From: JAFGRU01 sp016934985
GTDB taxonomy: Bacteria > Desulfobacterota > Desulfuromonadia > Desulfuromonadales > JAAYDE01
NCBI GenBank assembly: GCA_963665045.2
Contig: CAXXJQ010000009.1
Span: 248,001 to 312,000, forward strand
DNA: 64,000 nucleotides
Direction of reading: 5' to 3'
A program made the translations under genes and the position numbers. Positions 9,762 through 18,085 of this stretch are shown here, piece after piece (positions within the stretch are counted from its first letter, which is position 1; the number at the start of each line of letters is the position of its first letter). A model generated the notes under the pieces. It saw only the letters and a program-made list of their open reading frames with translations, was not told the origin of the DNA and did not search any database.

Positions 9762-10801
9762 GGGGCCTCCTCAATGACGACGAGAAGCGGGTTGCTGTGC
9801 AGACCGATTGTCGCGCCGTCAGGCCGCGTCCAGCTGCGCCGGGCATACAACAATGCCTGGCCCGCGCTGCTGACCGGCAAGGCAACGGCCGCCGCCAGCG
9901 AAGCAAGGGGCGGATCAGTCTGCCCCGGGTCGATATCCGGATCGGCTGCTGAAGCAGCCATGGGATCGCCCACGGTTTCCCATCGGGAAGGCTGGGCGGC
10001 GAGATCCCAACGCTCCCAGATCAATTCCAGAGCTTCTCCCGCCGCGCCGGCCAGAAGAACGTTCAGCGAACCTGGAACCCCTGCCGCGGAAAAACTCAGA
10101 GCGTGGCGCATCTTCCCCTGAGAATCGAGAAAGGCAATCTTCGGCGTCCAGTCGGCACGGTCGCCATCCACCTCCAGCTTCGGCATGGTCTCGTCACGGG
10201 TTGCGATCCCGAAACCTTCCGCCGGCATGGACGGTTGCTCCATATTGCCCCGGACATCGAGGCCCAGGGCGCTGACCAGGGGCGCACGTTCTTGCGCTTC
10301 GGCAAAGGGCACCGGTATCAGGGATATCTGGTAAGCCACTGACAGGCGATAGGGGACATCCCCCTGGGTTGACCAGATATGGTTGATCTCGTCCAAAGAA
10401 AGGGGGAGAAAGACGATCTGGAGCCGGGCGTTTTCATCACCTTCGGAAACGGTAATGAGCGGCTGGCGATGAAACAGCTCAAGCACCTCCCCGATCAAAC
10501 GCAAATCGTTTTCACCGGCGCCGACACTGGTTTCCGGCGGACCGGTCTCCTTTGAGCCGAAAGGGGTGACCAGGCAATTGACATTGATATAGAAAGGATC
10601 TTCATGACTGCCATCCGGGGGATAGCCGCCATAGCCGACCTGGTAGAAGAAAAGGTTGAGGTATTGTTTGCCCTCGCCCCCGAGCTGCTCCTGGGCCTCC
10701 TTCGGGTGGCCGATGGAAACCCCGTCCAGGTCGGTGATGTTGCCTCCCAGATAGCTCCGCAAAGCGTTGGCGGTTACGGACAACGAGGTCGTCGGTAGCA
10801 T
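9758..10801 (-). CDS. Tail terminator/cap protein with DUF4255 (Pvc16 N-terminal domain)
   Basis: A 347-residue protein. Residues 1-190 match the Pvc16/Afp16 N-terminal domain: LGGNITDLDGVSIGHP, then LNLFFYQVGYGGYPPDG and the YRLSVAYQISLIPVPF strand. Afp16-type proteins cap the distal end of the tube and sheath and set length. The C-terminal part (about 200-347) looks like an immunoglobulin-like extension, which is common in this family. The ATG at 10801 overlaps the previous gene's stop by one base, and its own stop overlaps the ATPase start. Confidence 0.87.
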   Translation of the reverse strand: MLPTTSLSVTANALRSYLGGNITDLDGVSIGHPKEAQEQLGGEGKQYLNLFFYQVGYGGYPPDGSHEDPFYINVNCLVTPFGSKETGPPETSVGAGENDLRLIGEVLELFHRQPLITVSEGDENARLQIVFLPLSLDEINHIWSTQGDVPYRLSVAYQISLIPVPFAEAQERAPLVSALGLDVRGNMEQPSMPAEGFGIATRDETMPKLEVDGDRADWTPKIAFLDSQGKMRHALSFSAAGVPGSLNVLLAGAAGEALELIWERWDLAAQPSRWETVGDPMAASAADPDIDPGQTDPPLASLAAAVALPVSSAGQALLYARRSWTRPDGATIGLHSNPLLVVIEEAP

Positions 10802-11865
10802 CAGACCCTCCTCAGATAATAGCGGCTGCTAAGATCACGGGATGCAGGTTTGCTTGCGCTGGCTTTTTCGGCTGCGGGAGGATCGCTTACCTCGACAATA
10901 ACCTCAATGCAGCCGATACTGACCTGCGGCCGCTCCGGCGATTCCCGGTCATGGATTTGGCGGCCATCTCTCTCTGCCGAAAGCTCCGTCAACTCCGGAG
11001 GCGCGTCCGCCTCACCTGCCATCACATCCTGCTCACCATTCCCGCGATCCGGATCTTCTAATTTAACGGCTCCTGGTTTCGAAACGGGCTCATAATATCC
11101 GGTTCCGCCTTCAACCCTCCCAGGTTCGTTATGGTCTTCACTAAAGCCGGTCCGGCCATCCCTGGGGGGTGGTGGTTCGACTGGCCCTTCAGCCGTCGTT
11201 TTTCGTGAAATCCGCCTGACCGTTGCCGCGACAACGGCATCGGATTGCACCACTCTTTCCGCCTGTTTTCCGGCCATCGTGGCCGCAGGGTTCTGCGCCC
11301 TGCCGGGGTCGGACAGATCACCGGATTTTTGTTCGCCAACGGTCGGCTTTTGCGAAAAGACCCTCTCTTTCACATCAACCGGCGGCTCCGCAGAATTCCT
11401 ATCAGGCTGCTGCCAAGCTTCGCCAGTGCTCTCCCGACGTGCCGCAAGAGGATCGAAGACGTGCGTGCCCGAAGCCGCTGAGGATTTTCCCTTGCCTTCA
11501 GCGGCAGGCCCCACGCCAAGGCTCTTTTTCAAAACAGCAGGTGAAGCAGGCCCGACAGGTTTTTCACGCGGGGCTAAAGCCCTCTCCTGCGAACGAATCC
11601 GCTCATTCCCCGAGGCGGGCGGTTCTGTATTCAGAGTTGCGGCCGAAGACTCTTTCTCCCCGGCCAAAATCCCCGGTAAAAAGCCCCTGAGTCCTGCAGG
11701 ATGATTCTCACTCCTATCCCCAGAGTCAAATTCACCGGACGGAAACTCCGCTGTTTTTCCCGCATCAAGCGGCCCATCCGGCAAAGGCGCTCCCCAGGCA
11801 GGGTCCCTACGGGACCAGCCCGGAACAGGCCTGGCATCGGCTATGATGTCACTGAAAAATCCCAT
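10801..11865 (-). CDS. Disordered injection-system protein with conserved-looking C-terminal tail
   Basis: A 354-residue product rich in Pro, Ala, Gly, Glu, Arg and Ser with no predictable fold through residue about 305. The last 45 residues are different: VSIGCIEVIVEVSDPPA, then a Pro/Ala/Ser linker and SSRYYLRRV. From memory of eCIS loci, a segment of the type VIGRIEVRAxxPP...LSLDDYLxRR recurs in otherwise variable proteins, and this fits it. The N-terminus FFSDIIADARPVPGWSR may be a second short motif. The gene lies between baseplate and cap genes. It could be a linker, a tape-measure substitute or a cargo carrier. Function is unknown. Confidence 0.65.
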   Translation of the reverse strand: MGFFSDIIADARPVPGWSRRDPAWGAPLPDGPLDAGKTAEFPSGEFDSGDRSENHPAGLRGFLPGILAGEKESSAATLNTEPPASGNERIRSQERALAPREKPVGPASPAVLKKSLGVGPAAEGKGKSSAASGTHVFDPLAARRESTGEAWQQPDRNSAEPPVDVKERVFSQKPTVGEQKSGDLSDPGRAQNPAATMAGKQAERVVQSDAVVAATVRRISRKTTAEGPVEPPPPRDGRTGFSEDHNEPGRVEGGTGYYEPVSKPGAVKLEDPDRGNGEQDVMAGEADAPPELTELSAERDGRQIHDRESPERPQVSIGCIEVIVEVSDPPAAEKASASKPASRDLSSRYYLRRV

Positions 11866-11900
11866 AGTTTATGTCCGGCTGATCCCCCTTGAAAAGAACA

Positions 11901-12722
11901 TCAGTCATACAAGCCCCGCGAGCGGTCGATCAGGCGCAGGTAGTGACGGCGGCGTTCACGAGGCAATGCAAAAATTTCCCGTTCCCCCCAGTGATAGGTG
12001 GAAGCGATGGTATGGACTTCCCTGAAAAGTTGCTCCTGGGAGATGTTCCCTAAAGCGTAGGGGTCGAATCTCACCACCTGCTCATGGCCACATTCCGGGC
12101 AGCAGGCCAAAAGACCGGTGGTTACGGCGGGGGAAACTGCCTCGAGGATATCCTCGACCCGGCCCTTTTCCTCCGCGGAAAGAGAGGCGATAAATCCGGG
12201 CGGCGGCAAGCACCCATCGACGGACACCAGGCAGCGCTTGAACAAAAAGGAACATCCGTCCTCTTCTGCTTCTAAAACGGCAGCCTGATCGACTCCCGTG
12301 GGGACCCGAAAGAGCGCTTCCCTGCCGCCCAGGCGGAGGGCGGCAAAGGGGAATCCTTCGCCGGCTTTTCTGCCGACCAGAGCGGAGCGCCGCAGGGAAA
12401 AATCGAAAACGTTGCCGCAGTCTTCGCAGCGACCGTTCAGCCAGACCTGATCCCCTGCCAGCAGGCGGCCAAGGTGCAGCATCAGGTACTGGCGATCCGC
12501 GACACAGAGGGAATCAATTGTCTCGCCGTCGGCGTTTTCGCCGCCGATTCCAGCCAATGCACAGGCGAGGATATCGGTCACGCGTCCAGGGATGTCCTCA
12601 CGCCCGGCACTTTCCGCAATGGCCAGCTCGATCTGGCCGTCCACGGCACGAAAACGAGCCGTTCGAAGCAGGCGCCTATCCTTCCAGGCGCCGCCGGGGA
12701 GTTCAACCTCCAAGCTTCTCAT
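11901..12722 (-). CDS. T4 gp26-like baseplate protein with zinc ribbon
   Basis: A 273-residue protein of the T4-type baseplate (gp26-like) family found next to tube genes in eCIS clusters. Residues 1-95 carry the family N-terminus (VELPGG...RFRAVDGQIELAIAES). Two CxxC pairs, 99-102 (CEDC) and 208-211 (CPEC), should together bind one zinc ion, with the LFRVPTGVDQA region between them. The C-terminus HTIASTYHWGEREIFALPRERR is a family hallmark. In T4 the counterpart is a hub assembly factor, so a role as baseplate chaperone or minor subunit is inferred. Confidence 0.75.
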   Translation of the reverse strand: MRSLEVELPGGAWKDRRLLRTARFRAVDGQIELAIAESAGREDIPGRVTDILACALAGIGGENADGETIDSLCVADRQYLMLHLGRLLAGDQVWLNGRCEDCGNVFDFSLRRSALVGRKAGEGFPFAALRLGGREALFRVPTGVDQAAVLEAEEDGCSFLFKRCLVSVDGCLPPPGFIASLSAEEKGRVEDILEAVSPAVTTGLLACCPECGHEQVVRFDPYALGNISQEQLFREVHTIASTYHWGEREIFALPRERRRHYLRLIDRSRGLYD

Positions 12723-12733
12723 AATGTCCCGAT

Positions 12734-13243
12734 TCAGCTTTCACTCGGTTCGGTTACAGCGGTATCCCTTTCCCAGCCCTCGTGCTCAAGCTTGATACTC
12801 TGAATACCGACCGTATTGGTGGTGCCGGCATCGAGATCGGGGAGGGCCTGGTATTCGGACACCCAGGCCCGGAAAATCCGGTAGGATATGGCCACCTTGC
12901 CCTGCAGGTTGAGAACATTGACGACAACATCCTTGCGGAAATTTTTCAGGGACATGGCCGCATCCCCCTGGATATTGTTGACCAGGTTGGCCCACTGCTC
13001 GAAAACGGGATCGTGTGTCAGGCCCTGTTCCAGGGTGATAGCTTCGTAGGAGGTAGCACCCGGGAGACGGCGCTGGTGGGTCGGGTCGCCACCGGTCCGC
13101 CAGCCGATGGCCTCGGTGGTTTTTTTCAGAGCGGTCATCTTGCGCAAGCCGGCAACCGGTTTGCCGTCGATCAGGACCTGAAACTTAAACGTTCGGTAAG
13201 GATCATGACGGTGAGTATTTACGGGAAAAAGCGGTGCAGCCAT
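12734..13243 (-). CDS. Contractile injection system inner tube protein
   Basis: A 169-residue tube subunit of the gp19/Hcp-like family (T4-like tail tube). The family pattern is clear: DPYRTFKFQVLIDGKPVAGL, then LPGATSYEAITLEQGLTHD, then FRKDVVVNVLN and a C-terminal LEHEGWERD strand. Copies stack as hexamers inside the sheath. It lies 15 bases after the sheath gene. Only one tube gene is present here, whereas Afp and PVC clusters carry several. Confidence 0.92.
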   Translation of the reverse strand: MAAPLFPVNTHRHDPYRTFKFQVLIDGKPVAGLRKMTALKKTTEAIGWRTGGDPTHQRRLPGATSYEAITLEQGLTHDPVFEQWANLVNNIQGDAAMSLKNFRKDVVVNVLNLQGKVAISYRIFRAWVSEYQALPDLDAGTTNTVGIQSIKLEHEGWERDTAVTEPSES

Positions 13244-13258
13244 TTTTCTCCTCCTTTA

Positions 13259-15169
13259 TTACTGGCCAACTTTCTGTTGGATGCGAACAATGACAAACTC
13301 AGCCGGCTTGAGGGGGGCAAAGCCGACAATGGCAATTACCTGACCGCGGTCGATATCCCCCTGGGTCATGGTGTCCCCCAGGCCGCAACGGACAAAGTAG
13401 GCGTCCGAGGCTTTTTCGCCCTGGAAAGCCCCGGAGCGGAACAGACCGTTCATGAAGGAGTCGACATTGAGCCGCAAAGAGGACCAGAGACGATGGTCGT
13501 TAGGCTCGAAAACGGCCCACTGAATGCCATTGTAAATGCTCTGCTCGATAAAGATGGCGGTTCTGCGGACCGGCACATAGCGCCACTCGGGATCGGCCTT
13601 GGTGGCCAGGGTCCGGGAACCCCAGACGACCGGGCCGTAACCCGGCATCTTGCGCAGGCAGTTGATGCCCTGGGGATTGAGCTGATCCTGTTCACCGTCT
13701 TCCACCACATATTGGAGACCGGAAACCCCCAGAAGGGAGGTTTCAACCCCGGCCGGGGCTTTCCAAACCCCGCGGCGACCGTCGATCTTGGCCCACATGC
13801 CGGCGGCAAAGCCGCTGGGGCCGACAAGGACGGTGGAGGGCACGCCGGGATTCTTTTCGGCGTTGTAGAACGGATTGGCGACTTTTACCCAGGGATAGTA
13901 AACCACGGAATAGGTTTTGGGCTTGAAGCCAAGGTCGGTGACACTCTTCTCGGTGGTCAGTTCCGTACCCGCCGGCGGATCGATAATGACCATGCGGCTC
14001 TTCATCTTTTCGGCATGGGCCACGGCCGCGTCGATGATCGATTTTTCCGCCGTCGAATCCCAGGTCTGGCCGGGAAGACAAAGGATGTTAATGTCACGGT
14101 GTTTTTCGAACCTGGCAAAAACCGCCTGGTAAGCAGCCAGGTCGGGCTCGCCGCCATTGGCGCCGTTGCCGAGGGTGAAATCTCCGGGCGTCGAGGAAAC
14201 CAGGCTTTCGAGGGATTGCTGGCCGGTCCTTTCGGTGCCGTCATTGGCAAGACCGAGAAACAGACCGGTAGAGGCGTCGCCCGCGTCGCCGGAACCGCTG
14301 ACAACCACGGAAGAGGTGGGCAGCCTGCTCCCGGAAACAAGACGAAGAGCGTTATCCTCAACTCCGCAGGCGAACTGGCTGACCGCGGTATTGGCGACCA
14401 CCGCGCCGCGCACCGCCGTCTGAATGGCCGCTGCCACATCAGCCAGCGTGCTGCTGCCGTCAAAAGCATCCGCTGCGAAAGCGACGGAGCGGTCCGTGGC
14501 ATCGACGCTGACGGTCATGGTCTTGCCGTTGAGACCGGAAAAATCGCTCACCCCGCTCAGATCCTGGCTGAGGCTGAGGCCGATCTGATAGGTGGAAACA
14601 TCCTGGACCTCGACCTCAACCAGCCAGGAACTGTCGTTGACAGCATTTTCGATAAAATCGGCGGCATTCTCATCCAGGCTCAGGTCCGCGAATTTTTCGA
14701 GAATTTTGTAGTCATCCCCCGTACCGGTGCCGACCTCAAGCACATAAAGGTTGGTGGACCCTGTTTTGGCGGCGAACCTGATGCGCAGCTCTTCGGCCCA
14801 ATCCCCCGGATTGGCGGCCGTGAACTTGATGAGCCGGCTGCTGTCAGCAGGGTTTTCCAGAAACCCCTCGGCACTGTCCGCGGTGCCCTCCTCAACGGCC
14901 CGGACGACATAGGCGGCACCGCCCCCATTGAGGAAAAAACTGTAGACCGCATAACCCATGGGATCGCCCGCAGCCAGCTTGCCCATATCCCGGATACCCC
15001 CGAATATTTCCTCATAGGACTCCCATTTGAAAATCAGGGTTGGTTCATTGACCGGCCCCTTAACGGTATAGCCGACAAAAGCCGCCGTCGATGTTCCCAC
15101 CCCCTCAATGGGTCTGGAACCGCTTGGAATTTCCTCCACATAAACACCTGGATGAAGATATGTGGGCAT
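13259..15169 (-). CDS. Contractile sheath protein
   Basis: A 636-residue tail sheath subunit, the part that contracts and drives the tube. The N-terminus PTYLHPGVYVEEIPSGSRPIEG and the C-terminal block from WRYVPVRRTAIFIEQSIYNG to PLKPAEFVIVRIQQKVGQ are canonical for eCIS/phage sheaths. The middle, about residues 210-320, holds an inserted beta-rich domain (LNGKTMTVSVDATDRSVAF and following) that should face outward. AAGGAGAAGG precedes the ATG, a strong ribosome site fitting an abundant protein. It is the first gene of the cluster, and the 469-base upstream gap should hold the main promoter. Confidence 0.95.
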   Translation of the reverse strand: MPTYLHPGVYVEEIPSGSRPIEGVGTSTAAFVGYTVKGPVNEPTLIFKWESYEEIFGGIRDMGKLAAGDPMGYAVYSFFLNGGGAAYVVRAVEEGTADSAEGFLENPADSSRLIKFTAANPGDWAEELRIRFAAKTGSTNLYVLEVGTGTGDDYKILEKFADLSLDENAADFIENAVNDSSWLVEVEVQDVSTYQIGLSLSQDLSGVSDFSGLNGKTMTVSVDATDRSVAFAADAFDGSSTLADVAAAIQTAVRGAVVANTAVSQFACGVEDNALRLVSGSRLPTSSVVVSGSGDAGDASTGLFLGLANDGTERTGQQSLESLVSSTPGDFTLGNGANGGEPDLAAYQAVFARFEKHRDINILCLPGQTWDSTAEKSIIDAAVAHAEKMKSRMVIIDPPAGTELTTEKSVTDLGFKPKTYSVVYYPWVKVANPFYNAEKNPGVPSTVLVGPSGFAAGMWAKIDGRRGVWKAPAGVETSLLGVSGLQYVVEDGEQDQLNPQGINCLRKMPGYGPVVWGSRTLATKADPEWRYVPVRRTAIFIEQSIYNGIQWAVFEPNDHRLWSSLRLNVDSFMNGLFRSGAFQGEKASDAYFVRCGLGDTMTQGDIDRGQVIAIVGFAPLKPAEFVIVRIQQKVGQ

Positions 15170-15378
15170 GACCTTCTCCTTTCAATGACTCGGTTGCGTC
15201 CATCCTTTGAACATGCCTCGGTCTGTCAAAAAGCCTGGGTGATTTTAAAAAACAAATAAACAAATAAATTAAGTTAATAGATACTTAAAAACAGGAAGAA
15301 TGAGAGAGACAATTAATCGGGAATTTGATGATAATGTGGAATTGCGGATATGTGGCCTTGGATGTCTTCCCTGACTTA

Positions 15379-15440
15379 TGCCTGCATCCGTGGGTCATGA
15401 CCGGGCAATAGCACAAACCATTGACCTGCCTGGAAGCCTG
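15379..15440 (+). repeat. Dispersed repeat R3, partial copy
   Basis: One end of the R3 element: GCATCCGTGGGTCATGACC followed by GGGCAATAGCACAAACCATT. It matches 34146-34195 directly and 55245-55300 in reverse. The other end is not found nearby. Confidence 0.6.
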
Positions 15441-15570
15441 TCGGAGCCGGGAAGGAATCCATTGAGAAAAAGGCAAATCGACCCATTTTCCCTTTTTTCC
15501 CGTTACGATCCCCTAAGCCACAGGTTCAGGCAATGTTCTTTATCGCCGATACTTTACATTAAAACTAACA

Positions 15571-15597
15571 AATCCCCCTTGCTCTGCAAGGGGGATT
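15571..15597 (-). terminator. Rho-independent terminator after the Lon-like gene
   Basis: Perfect 11-base stem AATCCCCCTTG/CAAGGGGGATT with a five-base loop, 41 bases beyond the stop of the Lon-like gene. Read on the minus strand it is followed by a loose T-rich tract. It separates the pyruvate dehydrogenase/Lon operon from the injection system. Confidence 0.65.
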
Positions 15598-15637
15598 TGA
15601 AAATATTTTTTACCTGGTTGTTTTATCAGGCCGGAAA

Positions 15638-18070
15638 TCAGTCTTTGTCTTTTTTGTTATTATCCTCAGACTGCTTTTTAGCGACATCCACGTAAGCTCT
15701 AAGCTGCTGGTCGACGAGATAGTTGACGCTCTTTTCCGGCCAGTTGCCGTCAGCCTGGCGTTCGCCGGCGGGCACCCCGGTCAGAATTTCCACTCCCTCG
15801 TCAATGGTAGACACCGCCCAAACATGGAATTTCCCCTTGCGGACCGCCTTAAGAATATCATCATCGAGCATCAGGTTTTTGACGTTCTGGATGGGAATGA
15901 TAACCCCCTGCTCACCGTTCAGACCACGGCTCTGGCAAACCTTAAAGAAACCTTCTATCTTTTCGTTGACGCCGCCGATGGGCTGGATCATTCCACGCTG
16001 GTTGACCGACCCGGTCACCGCGATACCCTGTTTGATGGGCAGGCCGGACAGGGAGCTGAGAAGGGCATAGAGTTCGGTGGAAGAAGCGCTGTCCCCTTCA
16101 ATCCCTGCATAGGACTGCTCGAAACAGATGGTTGCGGAAAGGGAGAGCGCCTTGTCCTGGGCATAACGGTCACCGAAAAAGCCGCTCAGAATCAAGACCC
16201 CTTTGTCATGGATCGGCCCGGACATTTTGACTTCCCGCTCCAGGTTGATGAAGTTCCCCTTGCCGACATAGGTCCGCACCGTCAGTCGCGCCGGCTTGCC
16301 GAAGGAGTTGTCGCCGTATTGAAGCACGGTAAGACCGTTGATCTGCCCCACCACCTCTCCTTCGGTGTCGACCAGGACCGTGCCTTCCTCAATGTATTCA
16401 TGACTCCGCTCTTCGATCTGGTTGGAGCGGTATTTCTTGGCATCGATGGCTTTTTCGACCTGGGCGGCGCTGACCAGCTTCTTGCCATCCTCGGTGGCAT
16501 AATAGACCGCTTCCCGGATCAGATCCGAAAGAAGAATAAAACGGGAGGAAAGCCGGGTCTTGTCCTCCACCAGCCGGGCGGCATACTCGATGATCCTGGC
16601 AACCCCCGAAGGATCGAAGTGAAGAAGCCCCTCCTCCTGGCAGCGGGTCGCCACGTATTGGGCGTACTTGTGAATGTTTTCGTCATTATTACGCATGACC
16701 CAGTCAAAATCGGCCTTGACCTTGAAAAATTTGCGGAAATCGGTATCCAACCGATAGAGGAGATAGTACATCTGCGGAGTACCGACGAGGACAATTTTGC
16801 ATTTGAGGGGTATGGGCTCAGGTTTCAGCGTGACAAATGCAATCAGACGGTACTGTTCCGTCATATCTTCGATCTTGACCTCACCGTTGCGGATACAACG
16901 CTTCAAGGCTTCGTAGGAATAGGGATTGGAAAAAAGTTCCCGGCAATCGAGAATCAGGTAGCCGCCGTTGGCGCTATGTAGGGCTCCTGCTTTGATCATG
17001 CGAAAGTTTGTGATGGTATTGCCCAGATGAATGGTGTGATCGACACGCCCGAAAATATTAAAATAGGTCGGGTTGCGCTCGCAGACCACAGGCGCCCCTT
17101 TGGTGGCACTGTTGTCGACAAGAAGATTTACGCGATAGCGCTCGAAGGGAGGCTCTTCACCCGCCGTCTGCACCTGGGGCATCGGAAAAGGCATCTGGGG
17201 CTGGGGTTGGGGACGGAATTCATCAATGCGCTGAAGGATATCTTTTTTGCTGTTTTCAAAATGCCTCAACACTTTTTCAAATTTTTTGTACTTGCCCTCC
17301 AGCTCCTCAAACAGGTGCCCCACCGCAAACATCAGGGCATCCTTGGCCACCTTGGCGGTTTTTTCGCGAACATCCTTTTCCAGCTGCCGCACCTGACGCA
17401 GGACTTCGTTGAGCTTCTCCTTCTGAATCACCGCCTTATCGTCGATGAATTTTCTTTCGTCGGCAGACAGCTGTTCATAATCCTCCCGTGACAGGGGCTT
17501 GCCGTCAGGCCTGAGAGGCACGATGATGAGAGTTCCATCCGAACCCTGAACCGTGAAACCTTCCTTGTTGGCATCGGCCTCCAAACTTTCGAACAACTCT
17601 TTGTTGCGCGCCTGATATTCCTCGTTAATAGTATTTTTCTGCTGTTCGAATTCCTTCCCTTCAAAAACCTTGGGAATGGCTTCCGATAAGCGTGTCACCA
17701 ACCGCTCAACATCGCGGTGAAGCTCCTTGCCCTTGCCGGCAGGAAGGGATATATAGGTGGGACAGTTATCGTCCTCGAAATTGTTGACATAGCAGAGGTC
17801 ATCAGGCACCGGCTCCTCAAGCGCTCTTTTTTCCAGAGTTTTCTGGATGGTTGAAGAGCGGCCCGTTCCCGGCTCGCCGAGAACAAAAATATTGTAGCCG
17901 TTATTTTTGATTCCCAATCCGAATTCTATAGCCGTCAGAGCTCTGTTCTGACCAATAGTCGTTTCCAAAGGGTCCAACTCTGCCGTGGAAGAGAAGTCAA
18001 ACCATTCAGGATCACATTTCCATTTCAAATCATCAGGAGGAACAAGGTTTTTTTTCATTACATTTTTCAT
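15638..18070 (-). CDS. Lon-like ATP-dependent protease with AAA_32 domain
   Basis: An 810-residue protein of the Lon-related family that lacks the Lon substrate N-domain. The P-loop at 65-73 reads GEPGTGRSS, with Arg where Lys is usual. A long helical, coiled-coil-like insertion covers about 140-290, followed by the AAA lid and a C-terminal Lon protease domain. The catalytic dyad is visible: Ser661 in GDSASS and Lys704 in NEKIEG, 43 residues apart as in E. coli Lon (679/722). AGGAG stands nine bases before the ATG. The gene begins 15 bases after the E2 stop, so it is probably cotranscribed with pyruvate dehydrogenase. Substrates are unknown. Confidence 0.87.
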   Translation of the reverse strand: MKNVMKKNLVPPDDLKWKCDPEWFDFSSTAELDPLETTIGQNRALTAIEFGLGIKNNGYNIFVLGEPGTGRSSTIQKTLEKRALEEPVPDDLCYVNNFEDDNCPTYISLPAGKGKELHRDVERLVTRLSEAIPKVFEGKEFEQQKNTINEEYQARNKELFESLEADANKEGFTVQGSDGTLIIVPLRPDGKPLSREDYEQLSADERKFIDDKAVIQKEKLNEVLRQVRQLEKDVREKTAKVAKDALMFAVGHLFEELEGKYKKFEKVLRHFENSKKDILQRIDEFRPQPQPQMPFPMPQVQTAGEEPPFERYRVNLLVDNSATKGAPVVCERNPTYFNIFGRVDHTIHLGNTITNFRMIKAGALHSANGGYLILDCRELFSNPYSYEALKRCIRNGEVKIEDMTEQYRLIAFVTLKPEPIPLKCKIVLVGTPQMYYLLYRLDTDFRKFFKVKADFDWVMRNNDENIHKYAQYVATRCQEEGLLHFDPSGVARIIEYAARLVEDKTRLSSRFILLSDLIREAVYYATEDGKKLVSAAQVEKAIDAKKYRSNQIEERSHEYIEEGTVLVDTEGEVVGQINGLTVLQYGDNSFGKPARLTVRTYVGKGNFINLEREVKMSGPIHDKGVLILSGFFGDRYAQDKALSLSATICFEQSYAGIEGDSASSTELYALLSSLSGLPIKQGIAVTGSVNQRGMIQPIGGVNEKIEGFFKVCQSRGLNGEQGVIIPIQNVKNLMLDDDILKAVRKGKFHVWAVSTIDEGVEILTGVPAGERQADGNWPEKSVNYLVDQQLRAYVDVAKKQSEDNNKKDKD

Positions 18071-18085
18071 AACACCGGACTCCTT

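Larger units (their letters stand above)
15170..15637. other. Intergenic region upstream of the injection-system operon
   Basis: No gene is seen. On the minus strand this should hold the promoter for the sheath operon; an AT-rich tract lies at 15245-15300, but no convincing -35/-10 pair or sigma54 site was found. It also holds a partial copy of repeat R3 (15379-15440) and a terminator hairpin (15571-15597). Confidence 0.6.

Noticed and set aside
336..15169. Prophage or type VI secretion system
   Set aside because: No capsid, terminase, lysis, integrase, ClpV or TssB/C-type split sheath is seen; the AAA+ ATPase and DUF4255 cap point to eCIS. Left flank not visible.
12782..15259. 825-codon open frame on the plus strand opposite the sheath and tube genes
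   Set aside because: Antisense to the clear sheath and tube; its length results from GC-rich codon bias and the product has no recognisable domain.
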